Assembly (NCBI GenBank): GCA_947176565.1
Contig: CAMWRC010000083.1
Location: forward strand, 1 to 6,199
Reading direction: 5' to 3'
Origin: an uncultured Ruminococcus sp.
Lineage (GTDB): Bacteria; Bacillota; Clostridia; Oscillospirales; Ruminococcaceae
Length of the DNA: 6,199 nt
Numbering within the stretch: position 1 is the stretch's first letter; each line of letters starts with the position of its first letter. This document shows positions 1 through 5,504 of the stretch, one piece after another. The position numbers and the translations under genes were made by a program. The notes below the pieces were generated by a model, which searched no databases, had not been told where the DNA came from, and was given only the letters and a program-made list of their open reading frames with translations.

Positions 1-16
1 ACATTATCGTACGACT

Positions 17-45
17 ATTATAACATATTTTTTCAAATATTGCAA
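17..45 (-). promoter_or_regulatory. Leftward extended -10 promoter at the window edge
   Basis: Read on the minus strand, TTGCAA (45-40) is followed by a 17-bp spacer and a perfect TATAAT (22-17). The spacer ends in TGT, which gives the TGn extension of an extended -10 promoter. The -35 matches the TTGACA consensus at 4 of 6 positions. Transcription would start near position 10 and run left out of the window, so the gene served is not visible. An 8-bp palindrome, TCGTACGA (7-14), covers the predicted start and could be an operator, though this is only inference. The rest of 1-109 is AT-rich with no gene and no clear asnB terminator. Confidence 0.5.
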
Positions 46-109
46 CGATTTTTTGAATATTTTTGAAAATTTATTTCACTTTATGAATTATGGGGATTAT
101 TTTAACTAA

Positions 110-1960
110 TTATTGTTCGTTATAATATTTACTCAGAGCAATCCTGATTTTATAATGTTTCAGCCAGTAATCAAGCTGTATGAAGAATGCAATCGTCTGA
201 GGAAGATTCATAAGCTGACCGTACCACTGAACATGGTCAGTATGCGAAAGCAGATGTTCAAGAGAAGAACGGTCAGCTATTTCAGTCAACGGAGTCGGCT
301 GTGATAATATATCTCTGAGCTTTTCAGTAACAGCATTGAGAAATGCAGGGTTATGAGTTTTCGGATACGGACTTTTCTTTCGGTTAAGAACTTTTTCCGG
401 AAGCCATTCCTTCATTGCTTCGCGGAGAAGTCCCTTTTCACGTCCGCGGTAGTCCTTGTATTCCCACGGAACATTATACATATACTCCGCAATTCGATAA
501 TCGCAGAACGGAACACGAACTTCCAGACCGCTGTACATGGACATTCTGTCCTTGCGGTCAAGGAGATTCTGCATAAACCAGTCAAAATTGAGCTGTGTCA
601 TTTCTTTCATGCGATATTCAAGAGGACTGTCGGAGGGAAGTTTTTCTGCATATTCTGCTGTTCTGGTATATGCACTGTAAACATAATCCTCAGCATTTAT
701 AAGAGATGCAATATCACTGTTTATGAAGCTTTTCCGGTATGCCGTACTCTGCGCCCACGGAAAACCGTCCGTCATACGTATATCCTCATCACGATACCAC
801 GGATAACCGCCGAAAAGTTCGTCTGCACATTCACCGGAAAGCGCAACAGTTCCGGATTTTTTTATTTCACGGCAGAAAAGCAGCATTGAAGCATCAACGT
901 CTGCCATTCCGGGTAGTCCGCGGGCATCGACGGCATCATCAAGAGCGTCAACGAGTTCCGGAACATCTATTACTGTCCAGTGATGCCGGCTTCCGAGGTA
1001 TTCCGCCATTATGTTGATATATTCAGGGTCGCTGTTTGGCTGGAAATGTGATTTTGTAAAATACTTTTCGTTATTCAGATAATCTACCGAAAAAGTATCA
1101 AGAATTTTTCCCTGTCTTTTCATTTCATACGCCGCTACAGAAGATATAAGGCTTGAATCAAGTCCGCCGGACAGAAACGTACATACCGGCACATCAGATA
1201 CAAGCTGACGGCGTATTGAATCAAGCACAAGATTCCTGACGTGTTCGACAGTTTCCGCAAAATTTTCCGTATGCTCACGGGCATGAAGCCTCCAGTATTG
1301 ATGCAGTTTCAGTCCGCTTTCGCCGTAATATCCGCAATATCCTGATTTTATCTCTTTGATTCCGCGTATAACTCCGCAGCCTGCTGTTCTTGACGGTGCA
1401 AGCAGAAGAAGTTCAGAGATTCCCTGCTCGTCGATTTCATGCGGAATTTCCGGATATTCAAGAAGCGCGGCGATTTCTGATGCGAAAATCAGCTTGTTTC
1501 CGGTATCGTAATAGAAAAGCGGCTTGACTCCTATTCTGTCACGAGCCAGAAATACTCGTTTTTCGTGCTGGTCATGTATTGCAAAGGCAAATATTCCGTT
1601 GAATTTTCCTACGCAGTCTGCACCCCATTTCATATAACTTCTCAGTACCACTTCGGTATCTGAACGCGTTTCAAAATCGCCGTCTGCGAGAAGTTCTCGT
1701 CTAAGTTCGTCGGTATTATACAGTTCTCCGTTGTAAACTATAGTATAACGTTTGCCGCCTGCATTGAGCGTCATGGGCTGCCGTCCGCCCTCAATATCAA
1801 TCACGGCAAGACGTGTATGAATCAATGCGGCATTATGTTCAAGTATGATGCCGCGCTGGTCAGGACCGCGTCTGTTAAGTGCCGCCTGCATTTTTCCGCA
1901 GCCGGCAAGTTCCTCGCGCATATCCTCCTTAAAGCTGATGATTCCTGCAATTCCGCACAT
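110..1960 (-). CDS. asnB: Asparagine synthase (glutamine-hydrolysing), AsnB type
   Basis: This enzyme makes asparagine from aspartate, ATP and glutamine in the cytoplasm. The 616-residue product has the two expected domains. The N-terminal class II glutamine amidotransferase domain (about 2-200) starts MCGIAG, with Cys2 as the nucleophile once Met is removed. It also shows R50, the RRGPD motif (30-34), N77-G78-E79 and D101, matching the glutamine-binding residues known in E. coli AsnB. The synthetase domain (about 235-590) has the ATP pyrophosphatase loop SGGLDSS (263-269), SGECADELFGGYPWY (374-388) and a downstream GLEVRVPF motif. The start at 1960 is chosen because it exposes the catalytic Cys and has AAGGAG 7 bases upstream. 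An in-frame ATG at 1990 would add ten residues and bury the Cys. The length is typical of Firmicute AsnB. It is transcribed away from ymdB, with no other gene of amino acid metabolism in view. Other AsnB-like amidotransferases, for example those acting on cell-wall or natural-product substrates, share this architecture, but nothing nearby suggests such a role. Confidence 0.95.
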   Translation of the reverse strand: MCGIAGIISFKEDMREELAGCGKMQAALNRRGPDQRGIILEHNAALIHTRLAVIDIEGGRQPMTLNAGGKRYTIVYNGELYNTDELRRELLADGDFETRSDTEVVLRSYMKWGADCVGKFNGIFAFAIHDQHEKRVFLARDRIGVKPLFYYDTGNKLIFASEIAALLEYPEIPHEIDEQGISELLLLAPSRTAGCGVIRGIKEIKSGYCGYYGESGLKLHQYWRLHAREHTENFAETVEHVRNLVLDSIRRQLVSDVPVCTFLSGGLDSSLISSVAAYEMKRQGKILDTFSVDYLNNEKYFTKSHFQPNSDPEYINIMAEYLGSRHHWTVIDVPELVDALDDAVDARGLPGMADVDASMLLFCREIKKSGTVALSGECADELFGGYPWYRDEDIRMTDGFPWAQSTAYRKSFINSDIASLINAEDYVYSAYTRTAEYAEKLPSDSPLEYRMKEMTQLNFDWFMQNLLDRKDRMSMYSGLEVRVPFCDYRIAEYMYNVPWEYKDYRGREKGLLREAMKEWLPEKVLNRKKSPYPKTHNPAFLNAVTEKLRDILSQPTPLTEIADRSSLEHLLSHTDHVQWYGQLMNLPQTIAFFIQLDYWLKHYKIRIALSKYYNEQ

Positions 1961-1966
1961 ATGTGT

Positions 1967-1976
1967 ACTCCTTTTT
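1967..1976 (-). promoter_or_regulatory. Ribosome binding site deciding the asnB start
   Basis: On the minus strand AAAAAGGAGT lies directly ahead of the ATG at 1960. The AAGGAG core is 7 bases from the start codon. This is a near-ideal Firmicute Shine-Dalgarno sequence and supports the start that leaves Cys at position 2. Confidence 0.85.
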
Positions 1977-1978
1977 AA

Positions 1979-2004
1979 GTATTGGAGCATACTGCTCCTG
2001 ATAC
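1979..2004. promoter_or_regulatory. Imperfect palindrome at the asnB transcription start (candidate operator or hairpin)
   Basis: GGAGCA (1984-1989) and TGCTCC (1993-1998) form a perfect 6-bp inverted repeat around a 3-base centre. GTAT (1979-1982) and ATAC (2001-2004) extend it by four more pairs with a one-base asymmetry. The element abuts the predicted -10 at 2005-2010 and covers the predicted start near 1998. This placement fits a repressor operator better than a terminator, and there is no T-run. A 5' hairpin in the asnB mRNA is the alternative. The regulator is unknown. Confidence 0.45.
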
Positions 2005-2033
2005 ATAATATGCTTTTCGCCGTAAGATGATAA
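2005..2033 (-). promoter_or_regulatory. Predicted asnB promoter
   Basis: On the minus strand TTATCA (2033-2028) and TATTAT (2010-2005) are separated by exactly 17 bp. They match the consensus at 4 of 6 and 5 of 6 positions. The predicted start near 1998 gives a leader of roughly 38 bases. The -35 is separated by only 6 bp from the -35 of the divergent ymdB promoter. Confidence 0.5.
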
Positions 2034-2039
2034 TTATTC

Positions 2040-2068
2040 TTGACAGTTTCTGCTCAGCATGATATACT
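2040..2068 (+). promoter_or_regulatory. Predicted ymdB promoter
   Basis: A perfect TTGACA (2040-2045), a 17-bp spacer and TATACT (2063-2068, 5 of 6) form a strong vegetative-sigma promoter. The start would fall near 2075, leaving a leader of about 68 bases before the TTG at 2143. Confidence 0.75.
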
Positions 2069-2099
2069 TGATACTGTAAATTTTCATAAAATATTAAAA

Positions 2100-2125
2100 A
2101 ATCATGCTTAATCATAAACATGATT
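2100..2125 (+). repeat. Inverted repeat in the ymdB leader
   Basis: AATCATG (2100-2106) and CATGATT (2119-2125) are perfect inverted copies separated by 12 bases. The second arm ends 17 bases before the start codon, just ahead of the AAAAGGAG ribosome binding site (2127-2134). It could be a weak RNA hairpin or a protein site downstream of the promoter. The stem is short and AT-rich, so chance is possible. Confidence 0.3.
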
Positions 2126-2142
2126 GAAAAGGAGATTTTATC

Positions 2143-2910
2143 TTGAAAAGACTTTTGTTCATAGGTGATGTTGTCGGCAGCCTAGGCTGTCAGTTTCTTT
2201 CTGAAAAACTTCCTGCAATCAAAAGAAAATATGACATTGACATAACTGTAGTAAACGGCGAAAATTCTGCTCAGGGAAACGGTATCACACACAGTTCCGC
2301 AGAAAGTATAATCCGTTCCGGCGTGGATATTATAACTACCGGAAATCACGCTTTTCGCCGTCATGAATCACATGAACTGTTTGAAAACAGCTATATCATC
2401 AGACCTGCAAATTATCCGGACGGTACACCCGGTTCAGGAATATGCACTCTCGATATGGGCAGTTTTTCAGTAACAGTAATAAATCTTATGGGCGTTGTAT
2501 ATATGGATAGTCTTGATAATCCGTTTATGAAGATTGATGAAATTCTCAGTGATATTGATTCAAGAAATATATTCTTGGACTTCCACGCTGAAGCTACATC
2601 AGAAAAAAAATCTATGGGATTCTATCTCGCAGAACGCGTAACCGGCATTTTCGGAACTCACACCCACGTTCAGACTGCTGATGAAACAATCCTGAAAGGA
2701 CATACCGCATATATTACAGATGCCGGAATGACAGGTGTGGAACTCTCATGCCTCGGAGTTGATTATCAGCTCACCATAGAACATATGCGTTCACATATGC
2801 CCGTAAAGTTCAGGGGAGCCGAAGGAAAATGTTTCCTGTGCGGTGTTGTCGTTGAATTTGATGAAAAATGCGGAAAAGCACATTCAATCCAGAGAATCAT
2901 AGTCCGGTAA
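2143..2910 (+). CDS. ymdB: YmdB-family metallophosphoesterase (2',3'-cyclic nucleotide 2'-phosphodiesterase type)
   Basis: The 255-residue protein covers the whole YmdB family length, about 264 residues in B. subtilis. All the usual two-metal ligands are visible: D9 in GDVVG, E40 and N41 in NGEN, N68 and H69 in GNH, H148 in DFHAE, and H173 and H175 in GTHTH. The B. subtilis enzyme hydrolyses 2',3'-cyclic nucleotides and affects the switch between motility and biofilm formation. That activity is inferred here by family. The start is TTG, supported by AAAAGGAG ending 8 bases upstream and by the conserved MKRLLFIGD opening; no ATG fits. After GNH the sequence reads AFRRHE, where many family members have a Trp-Asp pair, so this is a somewhat divergent member. 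It has its own promoter, and spoVS follows 217 bases later, as in Bacillus. No terminator is evident after it, so read-through into spoVS is possible. Confidence 0.9.
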   Translation: MKRLLFIGDVVGSLGCQFLSEKLPAIKRKYDIDITVVNGENSAQGNGITHSSAESIIRSGVDIITTGNHAFRRHESHELFENSYIIRPANYPDGTPGSGICTLDMGSFSVTVINLMGVVYMDSLDNPFMKIDEILSDIDSRNIFLDFHAEATSEKKSMGFYLAERVTGIFGTHTHVQTADETILKGHTAYITDAGMTGVELSCLGVDYQLTIEHMRSHMPVKFRGAEGKCFLCGVVVEFDEKCGKAHSIQRIIVR

Positions 2911-2999
2911 ATTTATTATATTATTGACATTATTTATAGTAAAGTTGCATAAAAATAATCTGCTGTTTACAGTATAATCACCAAACTTTCAGCAAACTA

Positions 3000-3028
3000 T
3001 TGATTTTTTGAAGATTATGATGTATAAT
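3000..3028 (+). promoter_or_regulatory. Predicted spoVS promoter
   Basis: TTGATT (3000-3005, 4 of 6) and a perfect TATAAT (3023-3028) are spaced by exactly 17 bp. The predicted start is near 3035, leaving a leader of about 93 bases before spoVS. No obvious sigma-H-type sequence was seen, although spoVS depends on sigma-H in B. subtilis. The rest of the spacer (2911-2999) is AT-rich with no gene and no convincing terminator. Confidence 0.65.
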
Positions 3029-3037
3029 TATCTTTAA

Positions 3038-3084
3038 CGGAACGGCGCATGATTTCTGATAATTACCGGATTTCTGCCGTTCTG
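3038..3084 (+). promoter_or_regulatory. Stem-loop near the 5' end of the spoVS leader
   Basis: CGGAACGGC (3038-3046) can pair with GCCGTTCTG (3076-3084) as nine consecutive base pairs including one G-U, closing a 29-base loop. It starts within a few bases of the predicted transcription start. No T-run follows, so it is not an intrinsic terminator. Within the region GATTTCTG occurs twice (3051-3058 and 3069-3076), 18 bases apart. Possible roles are 5' stabilisation of the mRNA or a regulatory site. It matches no riboswitch class I recognise. Confidence 0.5.
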
Positions 3085-3127
3085 CAAAGGATAATCACAA
3101 AAATCAAATACGTCCGGAGGTCATACT

Positions 3128-3388
3128 ATGGAAATTTTAAAAGTTTCATCACATTCAACCCCAAATTCCGTTGCAGGAGCAATCGCAGGAGTTATCAGAG
3201 AAAATAAATCAGTCGAAGTTCAGGCTATCGGTGCCGGTGCTGCCAATCAGGCTATAAAGGCTATCGCTATCGCAAGAGGCTATCTCGCACCTATCGGTAT
3301 CGACCTTATCTGTATTCCTGCTTTCGCAAATGTTCAGATTGACGGTGAGGACAGAACCGCTATGAAGCTCATATGCGAAAAAAGATAA
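3128..3388 (+). CDS. spoVS: Stage V sporulation protein S (SpoVS)
   Basis: This 86-residue protein has the same length as B. subtilis SpoVS and is recognisable along its whole length. Diagnostic stretches are EILKVSSHSTPNSVAGAIAG (2-21), the AIGAGAANQAIKAIAIARGY core (33-52) and the closing region with IPAFANVQIDGEDRTAMKL. It is a small Alba-like nucleic-acid-binding-type fold. In Bacillus, loss of SpoVS blocks late sporulation and affects septation, but the molecular activity is not well defined, and the family also occurs in bacteria that do not sporulate. The ATG is preceded by CGGAGG 7 bases upstream. It has its own promoter and a structured leader. The kinase gene begins 57 bases after the stop with no terminator between them, so the two are probably co-transcribed. 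Confidence 0.95.
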   Translation: MEILKVSSHSTPNSVAGAIAGVIRENKSVEVQAIGAGAANQAIKAIAIARGYLAPIGIDLICIPAFANVQIDGEDRTAMKLICEKR

Positions 3389-3445
3389 GAATCTGCCGTT
3401 ACAGTTTCTGATTACCCATTATCCGCGATTGGAGCTGACTGTATA

Positions 3446-4366
3446 ATGAATATCGAAGTAACCAGAATAAACGCCGGCGTGATTCAGAATCCCGCGGAAT
3501 ACGTGGAAAAAGTAAACAGAGAATATTTCTTTCAGCTCAGACAGATTGCCGGAAAAATTGCCGAAAATAAAGATAAACAGCCCGTTGTTCTCCTTTCCGG
3601 ACCGTCAGGTTCAGGAAAAACAACTACAGCCATGATTCTGGCTGCAATGCTCGGAGAACTGGGCTGTCTTACTCACACGCTGTCTATGGACAACTATTTC
3701 AAATCACTGTCCGACGATGAACGGAATCTTTCATCTCTGGGACTGCTCGACCTTGAATCTCCCAGCCGTGTGGATAATGAACTCCTTAGTTCGCAGATTG
3801 AAGCAATAGAACGCTGTGAGGAAGTTGATGTTCCGAAATATGATTTTGCCGCATCAAAACGCAGCGGCGTGAAATTCAGTTTCAGACGTAAAGAGGGAGA
3901 ACTCGTTATATTTGAGGGAATCCACGCTCTCAATCCTGATGTTATAAAAGTCGATGACAGCAGTCTGTGCAAGATTTATGTCAGCGTCCGTACACGCATA
4001 ACCTGCGGAGATGTTATTCTTCACCCGTCAAAAGTACGGCTTATGCGGCGAATGATTCGGGACTGCAATTTCCGGAAACGCTCGCTGCGCGAAACTATGA
4101 ATATGTTCCACAGCGTCGAAGCCGGAGAAAATAAATATATCATGCCGTATAAACATCGTTCTGATTATGATATAGATACTTTTACGGCGTATGAACTTAA
4201 CGTATACCGCGATGCTCTGCTTGAACAGCTCCGCGGAATGTCAGATGTTCCCGAACTCGCCGACATCACGGAAGTTATGGAAAATCTTGTTCCTATGGAA
4301 AAATCGGTTGTTTCCCCTGATTCACTCATATGTGAATTTATAGGCGGCGGAATGTTCAAATATTGA
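3446..4366 (+). CDS. Uridine kinase-like P-loop nucleoside kinase, short form
   Basis: The 306-residue protein belongs to the uridine kinase/phosphoribulokinase family of P-loop kinases. The sequence shows a Walker A loop GPSGSGKT (52-59), the DNYF motif (82-85), PKYDF (130-134), a Walker B-like region VIFEGIHALN (154-163) and a lid helix with R198, R201, R202, R205 and D206. All of these match the family. They predict ATP-dependent phosphorylation of a nucleoside, probably a pyrimidine, in the cytoplasm, but the substrate cannot be read from sequence. Many clostridial homologues are about 550 residues, with a TGS and threonyl-tRNA synthetase-like segment before the kinase. Here only 51 residues precede the P-loop and the upstream gap is 57 bases, so this is a kinase-only form. 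GGAG lies 11 bases before the ATG, slightly far. The gene probably lies in an operon with spoVS upstream and the membrane protein 27 bases downstream. Confidence 0.85.
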   Translation: MNIEVTRINAGVIQNPAEYVEKVNREYFFQLRQIAGKIAENKDKQPVVLLSGPSGSGKTTTAMILAAMLGELGCLTHTLSMDNYFKSLSDDERNLSSLGLLDLESPSRVDNELLSSQIEAIERCEEVDVPKYDFAASKRSGVKFSFRRKEGELVIFEGIHALNPDVIKVDDSSLCKIYVSVRTRITCGDVILHPSKVRLMRRMIRDCNFRKRSLRETMNMFHSVEAGENKYIMPYKHRSDYDIDTFTAYELNVYRDALLEQLRGMSDVPELADITEVMENLVPMEKSVVSPDSLICEFIGGGMFKY

Positions 4367-4393
4367 ATTGATGATATATTGGGATTATTAAAA

Positions 4394-4927
4394 ATGGAAG
4401 ATATTAATTACATTCAGCCTAATAAGATTGGCTACACGAAACTTTCCAGAGAGGAACGAAGATTTATTGTAAAAACCGAAGGGAAATATACAAAATCAAT
4501 TATTAGTATCAGCATTTTATTTGCTGCTCTTATATTTTGTATATGCCTGATAATTAATTCCAACTTTAATATGGAATACTTAGAGCCTGTTATAATGCTG
4601 TCTTTTATAATATGGGTAAATATATGTAATATTGATAATGTAAAATATACAGCTTCTGCATATGGTACAGTGGTTCAGAAAGATATTATAAGTCAAAAAG
4701 TCATTGCAGGGAGAAAGTACAGATACAGACGGTATTTTCCCGAAACTCCGTACACCGACAAGCCGACTGTCGAACAGGAGTTCTATTATCTCACTCTACA
4801 GCTTGATAACAGAAAATATGTCCGATATGTAAACTGTCTGCGTGAGGATTTTATTTCTGTTTCAGAGGGTGATACAGTGCTTGCCGTGTGCTATGGATTC
4901 AATGAGATAAAAGGATATTTAATATAA
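4394..4927 (+). CDS. Hypothetical two-pass membrane protein
   Basis: I do not recognise this 177-residue protein. It has a charged N-terminus (1-34), a hydrophobic segment at about 35-54 and a second at about 63-80. A soluble C-terminal half of about 95 residues follows, rich in Tyr, Arg and beta-prone residues and ending in a VSEGDTVLAVCYG turn. Small membrane-anchored beta domains of OB or SH3 type look similar, but no family is claimed. The ATG at 4394 is preferred. A GGGAT at 4381-4385 is a weak ribosome binding site for it, while the in-frame TTG at 4379 has none. The first half is clearly more AT-rich than the kinase gene, mostly because of Ile, Asn and Lys codons. Its position 27 bases after the kinase and just before a strong terminator suggests it is the last gene of the spoVS unit. 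It may be an accessory insertion. Confidence 0.75.
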   Translation: MEDINYIQPNKIGYTKLSREERRFIVKTEGKYTKSIISISILFAALIFCICLIINSNFNMEYLEPVIMLSFIIWVNICNIDNVKYTASAYGTVVQKDIISQKVIAGRKYRYRRYFPETPYTDKPTVEQEFYYLTLQLDNRKYVRYVNCLREDFISVSEGDTVLAVCYGFNEIKGYLI

Positions 4928-4936
4928 TTTATGATT

Positions 4937-4972
4937 ATCAGGGAGATTTTTTAAAATTTCCCTGATTTTTTT
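4937..4972 (+). terminator. Rho-independent terminator
   Basis: A 13-bp stem pairs 4937-4949 with 4954-4966, with one G-U pair and a 4-base loop. The base is ATCAGGGA against TCCCTGAT. The stem runs straight into seven T residues (4966-4972). It lies 9 bases after the membrane protein stop codon and separates the spoVS-kinase-membrane protein unit from the sigma factor operon. Confidence 0.9.
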
Positions 4973-5022
4973 GTAACAAAACGTATTTTAAAGTGACTAA
5001 CTTATAGAAAGGCGGTGAGAGA

Positions 5023-5499
5023 ATGGCTGACGATATAAAAGCCTACTATGAAGAACATGGCAGAAAAGTATATCTTTATCTGATGAGTCTATGCAGTGAT
5101 GCCGATACTGCTGAAGAACTTACTCAGGAAACTTTCTATCAGGCTATACGTTCACTGTCGAAATACCGCGGTGACTGCTCGGTTTATACATGGTTATGCG
5201 GTATCGCAAAAAATCTTTGGTTTCAGGAACTCAGACGGCGCAACAAGAATCCCATAGCCGAACCCGATTACTCGGAAGCCGATTTATCTCCTCCCCCTGA
5301 CAAAACTGCTGAATCAAATGACGGTAAAATGTTTTTGCTTAAACAAATTCATGAATTGCCCGAAACTGAAAAAGAAATAGTCCTGCTCCGTGCAACAGGC
5401 GAACTTTCATTCAGGGAAATCGGCGAAATATTCGGCAAATCAGAAAACTGGGCAAGAGTTACTTTTTACCGTGCCAAACAAAAATTGAAAAAGGAGTGA
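5023..5499 (+). CDS. ECF-type RNA polymerase sigma factor
   Basis: At 158 residues this has the minimal two-domain form of extracytoplasmic function sigma factors. Region 2 (about 5-73) includes the AEELTQETFYQAIRSL helix for core binding and the KYRGDCSVYTWLCGIAKNLW segment for -10 recognition, followed by the RRR of the region 2 end. A Pro- and Asp-rich linker (77-100) leads to region 4 (about 104-157). Its helix-turn-helix, LSFREIGEIFGKSENWARVTFYRAKQKL (128-155), reads the -35. It directs RNA polymerase to a small stress or signal regulon and is held inactive by the anti-sigma factor encoded just downstream. GGTGA and AAAGG sequences precede the ATG. The 50-bp region before it follows a terminator, so a promoter must lie there, but neither a vegetative nor a confident ECF-type promoter is clear. 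TGTAAC (4972-4977) resembles an ECF -35, but no CGT-type -10 lies 16-17 bp downstream. The exact ECF group is not assigned. Confidence 0.93.
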   Translation: MADDIKAYYEEHGRKVYLYLMSLCSDADTAEELTQETFYQAIRSLSKYRGDCSVYTWLCGIAKNLWFQELRRRNKNPIAEPDYSEADLSPPPDKTAESNDGKMFLLKQIHELPETEKEIVLLRATGELSFREIGEIFGKSENWARVTFYRAKQKLKKE

Positions 5500-5504
5500 T
5501 TATA

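Noticed and set aside
32..67. AT-only inverted repeat as an asnB terminator
   Set aside because: The stem is almost entirely A-T, has unequal arms and is not followed by a T-run on the minus strand. It also overlaps the leftward promoter.
353..889. Long plus-strand open frame opposite asnB
   Set aside because: It lies within the asnB coding region, lacks a ribosome binding site and reads as an antisense shadow. The same applies to 113-304, 739-1017 and 1845-2030.
1961..2142. T-box or amino acid riboswitch before asnB
   Set aside because: The asnB leader is only about 38 bases from the predicted start, and no T-box signature or terminator/antiterminator pair is present.
2924..2978. Additional promoter in the ymdB-spoVS spacer (TTGACA at 2924-2929; TATAAT at 2973-2978)
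   Set aside because: TTGACA has only a poor -10 (CATAAA at 18 bp), and TATAAT has no acceptable -35 at 16-18 bp and no TGn extension. The 3000-3028 pair is far better.
3694..3972. Minus-strand open frame inside the kinase gene
   Set aside because: It is a Ser/Arg-rich low-complexity shadow of a well-supported gene; the frames at 2182-2364, 4165-4359 and 5931-6185 are likewise shadows.
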